The notes under the pieces are model-generated. The model was not told the DNA's origin and did no database searches. It saw only the letters and a list, made by a program, of their open reading frames with translations. 64,000 nucleotides of DNA from CAILZL01 sp963791615 (GTDB taxonomy: Bacteria; Pseudomonadota; Gammaproteobacteria; Steroidobacterales; Steroidobacteraceae). The position numbers and the translations under genes were made by a program. This document shows, in pieces, positions 35,562-45,375 of the stretch; position 1 is the stretch's first letter, and each line of letters starts with the position of its first letter. The DNA is taken from the NCBI GenBank assembly GCA_963791615.1, contig CAWBTE010000006.1, positions 1,116,001-1,180,000 on the forward strand, in the 5' to 3' direction.

Positions 35562-37535
35562 ATGACCAGACGCCCTGCTCTCATGTTCTCACTCACGCTC
35601 TTCTGTGTCGGTGTGGCCGTCGCGGCCGGGCCGACATTCAGACCGGATGTGGTTTTCAAAGGCTCGACGCTGGGCGGATGGACGCCGCTCGGCCAGGGTG
35701 CAAGCTGGCGCGCGCAAGACGGCGACATCATCGGCACACCGAGTCAGGCTACCGGTGGGTGGCTGGTGCTGAACACCTCTTTCCAGGATGTCGCGGTTTA
35801 CACGACGCTGTCCTGTGCTGCGGGTTGCAAGGCCGGCGTGCTGCTGCGTGCCGAAAAAACAGCTGATGGTGGGATGAAAGGCGTGTTTGTGTCGCTGACC
35901 GAAGGCGACACGATCTCGTACGCGGTAACTCTTGATGCGCAGGGTCGCGAGACTTCACGTGAATCGCTGACCAACCTCGCCGCAGCCGCACGCGCAAGTA
36001 ATGCTGGCAGCGCGCCGCCGATAGCCGCTGCGGCGCCAGCAACAGCTAGTGCCGGTCCACCCCAGCTTCCGGCAGGTATCAATCTTCCCGGACTGATGGC
36101 CCGGCCCAGAGGCGCATATCTGTCTGGCCAGGCCAACGTCGTGGATATCACGCTCGCGAACAACTCGCTGACGCTGCGTTTGAACGGCGGGTCGCTCGGT
36201 GGCGGCAGCAATCCGGTGCAAGACACTTTCGGCAAGTACGGTCCGATTGCGCTGTACGTCGGCGGCACTGCACCGGCAACGTTCAAGACTCTGGCCTATG
36301 CCGACCTCAACTCGCGCCCATTCGATACCGAGAAGACATCAGCGAACTTCCGGGTGCAGCGCCTGAGCGAGTTCTACTACTCGTACTCGGCGGCGATTGC
36401 CGATCTCAATCGTGATGGACACATGGACGTCGTCGCCGGTCCGTATTACTACCTCGGACCGGATTTTACTGTGGGTCGCCAGTTCTACGCGGGCATCACT
36501 TACAACCCGACCAGCGAGTGGCCCATGGCGTCCATGGTGCAACTGGCGTATGACTGGACCGGTGATGGCTGGCCCGATGTTCTGAACATGGGAGGCAACG
36601 CCGGCAACGGTGTCGGTACGCTGTTCGTCAACCCCAAGGGCGAGAGCCGGCGCTGGGATTCGCATGTTGTGATGAATCCACCAGAAGGCGTCGTTGGAAA
36701 CGAAGAAACGTTATTGAAGGATGTGAATGGCGACGGCAAACCCGAGATCATCCATACTGGACAGAACACCTTGCGCTATTCGTCACCCGATTCCGCGAAC
36801 CCGACAGGTGCATGGAAGGTCACGACGATCTCGGAGCCGGGACCTTGGGGCGTGAACATCAGTCACGGGATGGGCATCGGCGACATCAACAGCGATGGCC
36901 TGATGGACTACGTCACCGCATATGGCTGGTGGCAACAGCCCGCGAAAGGCAGCCCGGCAGGTACGCTGTGGAAGTGGCATCCGGTGGCGTTCGCGCGCTG
37001 GGGCGCATCGCAAGGTGGCGCAGGTGGCGCCGAGATGGGCATCTATGATGTCAACGGCGACGGCTTGAACGATGTCGTCACTGCGCTTGAAGGCCATGGT
37101 TTCGGTCTTGCGTGGCACGAGCAGAAGCGCAGTGCCAACGGTGAGATCACGTTCGTGCAGCACACCATCATGGACAGTGCGCTCGATAACAACGCCGGCG
37201 GCGTGTGGTTCACTCAGCCACACGCGGTTGCGTTTGCGGACATCAATCAGGATGGCATTCTCGATATGGTGACCGGCAAGCGGCATCACTCGCACTTCCA
37301 GTACGCCGATCCCGACAACTGGGGTATGCCGGTGGTGTACGTCTACAAGGCGGTGCGTAATCCGAAGGCAGCCGGCGGCGCGGAGTTCGTGCCCGAACTC
37401 GTACATAACCGCTCCGGCGTCGGCTCGCACATTGCGACCGGGGATCTGAACAAGGATGGCACCACTGACTTCGTCACCTCCGGCGCCAGCGGTACGTTCA
37501 TCTTCTTCAATCAGACGAAGCAAGGTACGCGTTAG
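35562..37535 (+). CDS. Exported DUF1080 (3-keto-glycoside hydrolase-like) / VCBS-FG-GAP protein, copy A
   Basis: 657 residues from ATG 35562 with AGGAG 6 nt upstream. After a signal peptide, ~20-240 is a concanavalin-like DUF1080 domain (FKGSTLGGWTPLGQGASWRA, QDGDIIGTPSQATGGWLVLN). The C-terminal ~380 residues contain VCBS/FG-GAP blades with Ca-binding-like loops: AAIADLNRDGHMDVVAGPYY, LLKDVNGDGKPEIIHTG, GIGDINSDGLMDYVTAY, IYDVNGDGLNDVVTAL, FADINQDGILDMVTGK, GDLNKDGTTDFVTSG. Some DUF1080 proteins hydrolyse 3-keto-glycosides. A sugar isomerase gene follows at 29 bp. Confidence 0.8.
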   Translation: MTRRPALMFSLTLFCVGVAVAAGPTFRPDVVFKGSTLGGWTPLGQGASWRAQDGDIIGTPSQATGGWLVLNTSFQDVAVYTTLSCAAGCKAGVLLRAEKTADGGMKGVFVSLTEGDTISYAVTLDAQGRETSRESLTNLAAAARASNAGSAPPIAAAAPATASAGPPQLPAGINLPGLMARPRGAYLSGQANVVDITLANNSLTLRLNGGSLGGGSNPVQDTFGKYGPIALYVGGTAPATFKTLAYADLNSRPFDTEKTSANFRVQRLSEFYYSYSAAIADLNRDGHMDVVAGPYYYLGPDFTVGRQFYAGITYNPTSEWPMASMVQLAYDWTGDGWPDVLNMGGNAGNGVGTLFVNPKGESRRWDSHVVMNPPEGVVGNEETLLKDVNGDGKPEIIHTGQNTLRYSSPDSANPTGAWKVTTISEPGPWGVNISHGMGIGDINSDGLMDYVTAYGWWQQPAKGSPAGTLWKWHPVAFARWGASQGGAGGAEMGIYDVNGDGLNDVVTALEGHGFGLAWHEQKRSANGEITFVQHTIMDSALDNNAGGVWFTQPHAVAFADINQDGILDMVTGKRHHSHFQYADPDNWGMPVVYVYKAVRNPKAAGGAEFVPELVHNRSGVGSHIATGDLNKDGTTDFVTSGASGTFIFFNQTKQGTR

Positions 37536-37564
37536 TTGCGCGCGATAGACCACGGAGAACTTGC

Positions 37565-38451
37565 ATGATCCTTACTCGACGTCAGTTTCTGTCCCAGAGC
37601 AGTGCCGCAATGGCCAGTGCAATGATGTCGAATACATGTCTGAGTGCTGCAATGGTCCTGGCAATATCCCGCTGGGCTTCCAGGCTTTCGAGATCGTGCC
37701 CGACCTCAACAAGGATTGGGATGGCACCCTCAGGCAGATGGTGGCGATGGGCTACAAGCTCATCGACATGGTCGCGATGAACCCGTACACCACGCGTACC
37801 GGCAAGCAGCTGCGCGCCGAGTTCACGCGGGTCGGCCTCGACTGCAACGTCTGCCACTTCGGCTACGGACTGTGGAGCAACAGCCTTGGCCAGACGCTGG
37901 ACTACGCCAACACACTGGGTGTGCGCCACGTCATCTGCGGCCCGCGGCCGAAGATGATTACCTCCGACGACTGGAAGGTTATGGCCGCAGACCTCAACCG
38001 CTTCGGTATGGCATCGAAGAAGGAAGGCCTGACCATCGCGTATCACAACCACGAGATTGAATTCATCCGAACCCCGCAAGGCGATATACCCTGGGATCTG
38101 CTGATGGCGAACACCGACCCCGCGATCGTCCGCTTCCAGATCGACGTCGGTAACCTGACATTCGGCGGCGGCGATGCCGTCGAGTACTTCCGTAAGTACA
38201 ACAATCGCTACTTCTCGTTTCACGCCAAGGACTTCGTACCGGGCAAGGCCGCCGTGCCGGTCGGAGCCGGCATTCTCGACTGGAAGCAGATTTTCCAGCT
38301 GGCGCGGCAGGCTGGAGTCGAGAGCTGCATCGCAGAGGTCGGCGCCTATGGAGCGTCGACGCTGGACGGCGTGGCCCTCGAGCCAGCTGAGCTCACCATC
38401 CTCGAATCTTACAAACGCAGCGCTGAGTGGTTGATCGCATACAAGGGCTGA
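37565..38451 (+). pseudogene. Tat-exported sugar phosphate isomerase/epimerase-like TIM barrel, frameshift after the signal
   Basis: ATG 37565 has GGAGA upstream and opens a Tat-type leader (MILTRRQFLSQSSAAMASAM). Near 37650 the frame shifts by one base; the next frame reads GPGNIPLGFQAFEIVPDLNK and continues as a complete AP-endonuclease-2-like TIM barrel to 38451 (YKLIDMVAMNPYTTRTGKQ, GVRHVICGPRPKM, YHNHEIEF with metal-binding His and Glu, FQIDVGNLTFGG, FSFHAKDFVPG, CIAEVGAYGA). The same downstream frame is open from 37561 and could give a cytosolic form. Relatives include 3-keto-sugar and inosose-type isomerases, which fits the neighbours. Confidence 0.78.
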
Positions 38452-38467
38452 GCTCATTGCTCATGTT

Positions 38468-40469
38468 TCACCGTGTTCGATTGAGGAACACAAACGCTCC
38501 CTTGCGCGCTGCTGTCAGCACATCAAGCTTGCCGTCGCCGTTGACGTCACCAGTTATCACCTGCACGCCCACGCCGGAGCGATTGTTGATCAGCTGCGGC
38601 TGGAAGGAAACCTGTCCGCCGGCACCACGGACCAGTTTGAACCAGTACAGCACCGGCGGATCGTCGAAGTCGTTTTCTTCGTCGTAACGATAGCCGTGGG
38701 AGTACCAGCGTTTTCCAGTCACGATGTCCTTGAGTCCATCGCCATCCACGTCGGCCATGGTCAGGGCATGTAATTCGGTGAAAGCGACTTCGTCCTTGGA
38801 GGTGGTATCCGCCGGCGCGCGCATGATCACATGCTGCTCGAAGGTACCGTCCTTACGCTGTTCGAACCAGGCGAGTCCGGGGCCATGTGCCGCAAGGCTG
38901 GTCACGATGTCGTTGATACCATCGTTGTTGACGTCATACACCGCGATCTCGGCGCCGCCATTGCCGAAGCGCGTGGCATGGTATTTCCAGTTGCCCGCGC
39001 CCGCGTTGGTCGCCGGCTGTTCCCACCAGCCTGCTGGTGAAGTCAGGTCCATGCGTCCGTCTTTGTTGACATCGCCTGTTCCGAGCCCGTGGCCGCTCCA
39101 GCGGCCGCGGTCGGACACCGCGACGAACTTCCAGGGCTTCGTCGCGTCGCTCCAATCCGGTTGTGCATAACCCACTTGGCCGTCGGACCAGTCAGACCTG
39201 GTTGCCAACTGCATGGTCAGCTCCGGCTTTGCCGTCGCCATCCACATCTACGAACTGATTGGCCTCGGTGGTGATCAGCGGAATCACCTGGTAGTTGTCC
39301 CAGTGGCGCTTCTGTCCCTTCGGATTCAAGAACACGTGACCGGAGAAGGTGGGCCGTGGTCCGAACGCCATCACCATGAAGATGTCCTGCCAGCCATCGG
39401 CATTGAAGTCATGGGTCCAGGACATGAAGGAAGGTGGATAGTTGCCGTGGGTAATTGAGCCTGCCTGTGGCACGGCGGGTCCACCGGGATACTCCGCGCC
39501 TGCAACCGCGATGGCGGCCGGCGGATAAATTTCGTGAGCGACCCTGAAGTCAGGTCCAAGGTAGTAGTACGGTCCGGAGACGATGTCCTGCTTGCCATCG
39601 CGATTGATGTCGCCCATCGCGATGCCTTCGGCGTAGAAGATGTCCGTCAACTGCACGCGCTCGAACTTCGGATCGGTTATCTCCGGTGCGAGTGTGGCAA
39701 TGCGCGTGGTGTGATCCTGGACCTCGATCTTTGCAATGCGCAGCGTCGCACCATTGGCGCCGGCAACATGCAGCGCGATCTGGCCGTAGGCATGTCCGCC
39801 ATCCATTTTGTAGCCCTGGATTCGCATGCCGTTGAGGTTGCCGGCGAACACATCGCCCATGGAAACCGTCAGTACATTCGCGCCGGGTTTCAGGGCGGGA
39901 GGAGCGGGAATGATCAGAGAGCCGGCCGAGCCGCCTCCTCCGCCATGGGCATCGCGAATGCCCGCACAGGGGATCGGCGCACAGCCACCGGTGGTGAGAT
40001 AGTCGGGGCTTTCAACGATCTTGGAGATGCTGGCATTTTCCGGCAGCGGCGTGCGGGAACTTTCTTTGCCGCTGGCATCCAGCGTCACCCGCGCCATCTT
40101 GCCGATTGCGGTGCCGCTCAGCGGCACATAGACGCCACTGGCCTGATTCCCGGTTTTTTCAGAACGCAACAGCAATCCGGTCTCGCACTGGTTGCACTCG
40201 AAGCTCATGGTGATGTTCGCGTTCCCGTACACCTCGTCGAGAATCAGCCAGCCATCGGAGCCGTTGCGCACCGTGCCGACAATGGCGCCGTTGTCGACGC
40301 GCCAGTCCGCGCCACCCAGCGTGTGCCATCCCGCCAGAGATGTTCCGTTGAATATTTCTTGCTTCACCGTCTGGCGGCCGGATGGGGACTGAGCCGCCAA
40401 CAGTCCGGAAATGAATAACAATGCCGCAACGGTGGTAGTCGTCTTCGCCAGAAGAGAACGTATCGTCAT
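38468..40469 (-). pseudogene. DUF1080 / VCBS-FG-GAP protein, copy B, one frameshift
   Basis: Starts at ATG 40469 (MTIRSLLAKTTTTVAALLFI) with AGGGGA upstream. DUF1080 part: FNGTSLAGWHTLGGADWRVD, NGAIVGTVRNGSDGWLILDE. VCBS loops follow: MGDINRDGKQDIVSGPYYYL, HDFNADGWQDIFMVM, FVDVDGDGK. The frame breaks near 39240; the next frame resumes at KPELTMQLATRSDWSDGQVG and gives GTGDVNKDGRMDLTSPAGWW, VYDVNNDGINDIVTSL, MADVDGDGLKDIVTGKRWYS and GDVNGDGKLDVLTAA. It is a divergent paralogue of the 35562-37535 protein and converges on the isomerase gene. Confidence 0.8.
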
Positions 40470-40775
40470 GGTAAATCCCCTACAGAAAATGTTGTGGCAC
40501 TTCCATGGCAAGGAGCAACCTGACATCTCAGGATTTTATATAACGTCGTTTCAGGAACAGGGAGCTGAAACAGAAGGAGTCAGTTGACAGGATCTGGTTC
40601 CAGCGTCGCGCCGAGCTTAACCTGAGGCGCTTCCATGGCGCCATCTCAGTTTGTTCCTGACGGAAAAAGGTGCCCAATCTCACCAACCTTTAATACACTG
40701 TGGCTGTGTAGCCTGGTTGATAAACACTGGTAATGCGGCGTGCACACAGAAACACGTCTGCGCAAGGGGATAGAT

Positions 40776-42389
40776 ATGCTCAAGACATATAGTCATCGAA
40801 GTCATTCGTTCTCGGTGCTGTGGTGTTCGTTGTGCCTCCTGTCGCTGTTAGGCGCAGGAAATGTGTTCGCCGAGATGAATGGCCCAGTGAAGATCGAGAG
40901 CGGCACGATTCTCGGCATTCCGGGTACAAATGCTGCAGTGACGCAATTCCTCGGCATCCCGTTTGCAGCGCCGCCGGTGGGTAACTTGCGCTGGCGTCCG
41001 CCCCAGCCCGCCGTTGCGTGGCCAAACGTGCGCACGGCAGACCGGTTCTCGGCCACGTGCTCGCAGAACGTTGGCGGTGAGGGCCCCACTCGCCCGTGGA
41101 CCATCGAATTCAACGCACATGGTTTTCAAAGCGAGGACTGCCTGTATCTCAACGTCTGGACTGCGGCCGCCTCGGCAAACGAGCGGCGGCCCGTGCTGGT
41201 GTACATCTACGGCGGCGGCAACCGCGAAGGCTCCAGCGATATTCCCATTTATAACGGCGAGGGTCTGGCCAGGAAAGGCATCGTGGTGGTGACCATCAAT
41301 TACCGGCTCGGCGTGTTCGGATTCCTGGCTCATCCCGAACTATCGAAAGAGTCGCCGCATCACTACTCCGGCAATTACGGCCTGATGGATCAACAGGCGG
41401 CGCTGCAATGGGTGCAACGCAACATCACGGCTTTTGGCGGCGACCCGGCCAAGGTGACCGCAGCGGGGCAGTCGGCGGGCGCAGGCGACGTGCACTTTCT
41501 GGCCATTTCGCCCAGAGCGAAAGGTCTATTCCATGGACTGATAGCCCAGAGTGGCTCCAAGGCCTGGAACGATCAGTCACTGCCCAATCCCATGATGTGG
41601 ATGAACTTGGCCGATGCCGAGCGGAATGGGTTGAAGTACGCTGACTCGCTGGGCGCCAAGTCATTGCAGGACTTGCGCGCCATGCCCTGGCAACAATTGT
41701 TGACGTCGAAAGAACCTGTGCCGAACCGCGCGGTGGTGGGCGGGCCGTATTTCCCAGAGGGCTTCGCCGCCACCTTTGCCAAAGGCCAGCAGAACGATGT
41801 GCCGTTTATGACCGGCGCTGACCTCGACGAGCACGGCGCGGAGCCCCATCCCAAAGTGGATGCGGCCGGCTTTCGCAAGGCTGTCCACGACCGCTTCGGT
41901 GACATGGCGGATGTATTCCTGAAACTTTACCCAGTCGCGTCCGACGCGGATGCGCCTGCAGCCTTCAACGCCGTCATGCGCGACTACGAACGAATGAGCA
42001 TGTATATGTGGGCCGTTGATCGCCAGAAGACCTCGAAGACCAAGGCGTACACGTACTACTGGACGCATGCCATTCCAGGACCTGAGAAGGATCGCTGGGG
42101 TGCATTCCACTGTTCCGAGATTCCTTACTTCCTGAACACACTGAATGAATCACCGCGTCCGTTTGAGCCCATCGATCACCAGATCGCCGACACCATGTCG
42201 TCCTACTATGTGAATTTCGTGATGACCGGCGACCCCAACGGCAAGGACTTGGCGACATGGCCAGCGATCGATCCCGCCAGCCCGGTAACGATGGAACTGG
42301 GCGACCACTACCGGCCCATACCGGTGGCGGACAAGGCCAGATTCGAGCAGCTGAAAAAGTTCTTTGCGAGCAGGCTCGAGGTTCGTTAA
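40776..42389 (+). CDS. Exported type B carboxylesterase
   Basis: 537 residues from ATG 40776, preceded by AAGGGG. A signal peptide (FSVLWCSLCLLSLLGAGNVF) leads into FLGIPFAAPPVGNLRWRPPQ, EDCLYLNVWTA, the oxyanion-hole region VYIYGGGNREGSSD, and the nucleophile elbow VTAAGQSAGAGDVHFLA, in which the usual GESAG is GQSAG. The fold cleaves carboxylic esters of many kinds. The Glu-to-Gln change beside the nucleophile is uncommon but occurs in bacterial members. It is first in a plus-strand run of secreted hydrolases. Confidence 0.9.
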   Translation: MLKTYSHRSHSFSVLWCSLCLLSLLGAGNVFAEMNGPVKIESGTILGIPGTNAAVTQFLGIPFAAPPVGNLRWRPPQPAVAWPNVRTADRFSATCSQNVGGEGPTRPWTIEFNAHGFQSEDCLYLNVWTAAASANERRPVLVYIYGGGNREGSSDIPIYNGEGLARKGIVVVTINYRLGVFGFLAHPELSKESPHHYSGNYGLMDQQAALQWVQRNITAFGGDPAKVTAAGQSAGAGDVHFLAISPRAKGLFHGLIAQSGSKAWNDQSLPNPMMWMNLADAERNGLKYADSLGAKSLQDLRAMPWQQLLTSKEPVPNRAVVGGPYFPEGFAATFAKGQQNDVPFMTGADLDEHGAEPHPKVDAAGFRKAVHDRFGDMADVFLKLYPVASDADAPAAFNAVMRDYERMSMYMWAVDRQKTSKTKAYTYYWTHAIPGPEKDRWGAFHCSEIPYFLNTLNESPRPFEPIDHQIADTMSSYYVNFVMTGDPNGKDLATWPAIDPASPVTMELGDHYRPIPVADKARFEQLKKFFASRLEVR

Positions 42390-42597
42390 GACACGCTGCC
42401 AGCCTGGTGCGCAATGATTCGATCATGCGCACCAGCGGACGAGAGAATATTCATTTTGATTCAAGCCAGGCATGACGATGAGCGACGCCGAGCGCTCGCA
42501 AATATCTATCAGTCGTGACGCGTAGTTAATTGGCCCTGACCGAAACGGGTGTTTATTCTTCCCGCCCTTCGTCCCACAAACTCAAGAGGAAGACCTC

Positions 42598-43983
42598 ATG
42601 AAACTCGCTCGCATGCTGCTAGCCGTCGCTGCCGCAATCAGTCTCGCCGGCGTCTCATCGGTCTCGGCACAGGAAGGACCTCAGCGGCAGGCAGGTCCCG
42701 TCAACGTCCCGGGGATCAAGACCACCTTCGTGCCGCTGGGCAGCGGTCAGGCCGCCATACTTTACGAGCCGGTCAACCCCGGTCCCAAGGCGCAGATCGC
42801 GGTGTTCGCCATGCACTCCGCCATCGACTATTTAACGCATTCCTCGTGTACGGAGTTATCCACGCGCGGCTATCGGGTGTTGTGCGCCAATAACGCCAAC
42901 AGCAAGTCACGCTGGTTCAATGAGGGCATGCTGAACGATGTGCTGCTCACCGCCAAAACGGCCATCACGTTCTTGCGCGGTTATCCCGGCGTGAAAAAAA
43001 TTGTGCTGTGGGGACACAGCGGTGGCGCAACCGTCATGACTGCCTATCAGGATGTGGCTGAAAACGGCGTGAAGGCCTGCCAGGAAGAAATCAAGATCTA
43101 CAAATGTCCCGATAGTTTGGCGGGCCTGCCGCCCGCAGACGGTGTGATTCTCGGTGACCCCAACTGGGGTATTGCCAACGATGTGTTGACCGGCACTGAT
43201 CCGGCCCTGCTTAGCTACGACAACGGTATGAATCTCAATCCGGATCTGGACATGTTCAATCCGAAGAATGGCTTCAAATCTGCGGGATCAACCTACAGTC
43301 AGGAGTTCATCAAGCGTTTCCTGGCTGCACAGGCAAAACGCAACAACGCCGTCGTCGACCTGGCATTGCAGCGACTCGCACTCATCAACGCCGGCAAGGG
43401 TATGTATTCCGACGATGAGCCCTTCATCATTTCAGGCGCCATTTTCACAGCCAACAAGCTATATACCTCCGATATGCGCTTGCTTGCGTATACGCAGAAA
43501 GCCTGGCCTTTACTGCATGCAGACGGTTCAACCACCACCGGGATTGTGCATTCGGTGCGTGTGCCGACGGCCACGCAAACACCATCGCATTCCATGAAGA
43601 ACGGCGCGTTGAAGACGACGGTGCGCGGCTTTCTGAATACTTACGCCACCCGGGCCACCGATAAATACGGCTACGATGAAGACACCGGGGAACTGGGCGT
43701 GATATGGCGATCGAGCCAGGGCAGCAACCCCGGCAACGCAGAAGGTATCGCGGTGCCATTCCTGACGATGGCCATGACGGGCAGTTTCGAAATGGGATCA
43801 GCCGAGACCATTCACAATCATGTGAAGGCCACCGACAAGGAACTGGTGTATGTCGAAGGCGCCACGCACAACTACAACACCTGCAAGCGATGCGAGAAGA
43901 CGCCCGGCCAGTACGGCGATACCACGAAATCAACTTATGATTATGCCGACAAATGGCTGAGCAAGCCGGGCCGGTTCCTGTAG
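42598..43983 (+). CDS. Exported alpha/beta hydrolase, paralogue 1
   Basis: 461 residues with a signal peptide (MLLAVAAAISLAGVSSVSAQ). The alpha/beta fold is suggested by IAVFAMHSAIDYLTHSSCTE, the nucleophile elbow KKIVLWGHSGGATVMTAYQD (Ser in GHSGG) and a C-terminal catalytic His in YVEGATHNYNTCKRCEK. A long lid-like insertion carries the CQEEIKIYKCPDSLAGLPPA pattern. The substrate is unknown; ester or lactone hydrolysis is likely. It is closely similar to 45376-46755 and more distantly to the gene between them. Confidence 0.82.
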   Translation: MKLARMLLAVAAAISLAGVSSVSAQEGPQRQAGPVNVPGIKTTFVPLGSGQAAILYEPVNPGPKAQIAVFAMHSAIDYLTHSSCTELSTRGYRVLCANNANSKSRWFNEGMLNDVLLTAKTAITFLRGYPGVKKIVLWGHSGGATVMTAYQDVAENGVKACQEEIKIYKCPDSLAGLPPADGVILGDPNWGIANDVLTGTDPALLSYDNGMNLNPDLDMFNPKNGFKSAGSTYSQEFIKRFLAAQAKRNNAVVDLALQRLALINAGKGMYSDDEPFIISGAIFTANKLYTSDMRLLAYTQKAWPLLHADGSTTTGIVHSVRVPTATQTPSHSMKNGALKTTVRGFLNTYATRATDKYGYDEDTGELGVIWRSSQGSNPGNAEGIAVPFLTMAMTGSFEMGSAETIHNHVKATDKELVYVEGATHNYNTCKRCEKTPGQYGDTTKSTYDYADKWLSKPGRFL

Positions 43984-43990
43984 GGAGCGG

Positions 43991-45338
43991 ATGATGAAAC
44001 GTCTGTGTGGGCTGCTGATTTTGATGATCGCTGGCGCCAGCCAGCTTGTGGCGGCTCAAGGTACGCCTGCCGCGCAGGCGGGCGACGTTTCGCTGAAGAC
44101 GACTTTCGTGCCGCTGGGACCGCAGGCGAACGCGGTGCTGATCGAGCCAGCGACGTTGAACAATAAAAGCGGCATCGCCCTGCTGATCACGCACCCGGAG
44201 CGGATCAATAACTTCAACTATTTCGTCGGCCAGGAACTGCCGAAGTATGGCTATCGAGCCATGATGTTGAACTACTACGGCAAGGAGGATTCGTACTACG
44301 AGTTTCTCCAGCCGATCGCCGCGGCCATCAAGGCCCTGCGTGCCATTCCCGGTGTGGAGAGGGTGGTGCTGGCCGGCCACAGCTCGGGTGGCGCCGAGCT
44401 GTCGTCCTATCAGGACGTGGCTGAAAACGGCCCGGCGGCTTGTCAGGGCGTGGAGCGTATCTACAAGTGCGCGAGCAACGGTCTGGATGGGTTGCCGAAG
44501 GCCGATGGCATCATGCTGCTCGATGCCAACACCGGTGCGCCGGAAAAGACCCTGGCGTTGAATCCGGCCGTCAACGAGCATCGCCCGCGACAGGTCGATT
44601 CCGCCCTCGACCTCTACGATCCGCGCAACGGGTATGACGTGGCCACGCGTTCGGCCACGTACAGTGCTGAGTTCCTGAGCAAGTTCTTTACGGCCCAGGG
44701 CGCGAAAGCGAATCGCGTCATCGATGCAGCACTGGAGCGTCTGCGCAAGATCGAGCAGGGTGACGGCGAGTACCTGGACGACGAGCCGTTCGTGGTCGCC
44801 GGCGCGGGTGTGAATGCGAGCGGGGCACGACCCGAGACAGCGGACATCCGCCTGATGTCGCGCACGCGCGCGCCGCATCCGCTGCTGAAGGCGGACGGCA
44901 GCACCAAGGTGCAGGCGATTACCCGGATAGCGTCACCGCAGGGGCAGCCCTACCAAAACAGGCTGTCGCAGATCAGCCTGGACAGAACCGTCCGGCACTA
45001 TCTGTCCTTTCGCGCTCTGCGCGTGACGCCGGACTATCGCATGACAGAGGACAATGTCCTCGGTGTTCAATGGCGCTCCACAGCCAACAGCATGCAGGGG
45101 AATCTGGAAGGCATCAGAGTGCCCACGCTGATCATGGCCGCCTACGTGTTCGTCGGAACTTGTACTGCTGGAGATCGGCTATGACCGTGCTGCAGCAAAG
45201 GACAAGGAGTTCATCGGTGTAGAGGGCGCCAATCATTTCTTCCGGCCATGCAAGCCGGAATACGGTGACACCTACAAACGCGCTTTCGATTACATGGATG
45301 GGTGGTTGAGCAAGCCTGGCCGGTTCCAGGTTCGGTAA
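43991..45338 (+). pseudogene. Exported alpha/beta hydrolase, paralogue 2, frameshifted near its end
   Basis: Starts ATG 43991, 7 bp after the previous gene. Signal peptide MMKRLCGLLILMIAGASQLV. The nucleophile elbow VVLAGHSSGGAELSSYQDVA is intact (GHSSG rather than GHSGG). The frame is lost near 45160 after VPTLIMAAYVFVG; the next frame supplies LLEIGYDRAAAKDKEFIGVE, the catalytic-His region GANHFFRPCKPEYGDTYKRA and the family end DGWLSKPGRFQVR at 45338. As sequenced, the product would lack its catalytic His. Confidence 0.8.
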
Positions 45339-45375
45339 GACCGACCACATCCCAACAAGTAGACAGGATAACGTC

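Noticed and set aside
37582..38457. A 291-codon minus-strand frame over the isomerase
   Set aside because: The plus strand encodes a clear TIM barrel; the minus frame has no family resemblance.
43445..44878. A 477-codon open frame on the minus strand across the alpha/beta hydrolases
   Set aside because: It lies antisense to two clear paralogous genes, has no recognisable domain or start signal, and is rich in residues expected from a high-GC shadow frame.
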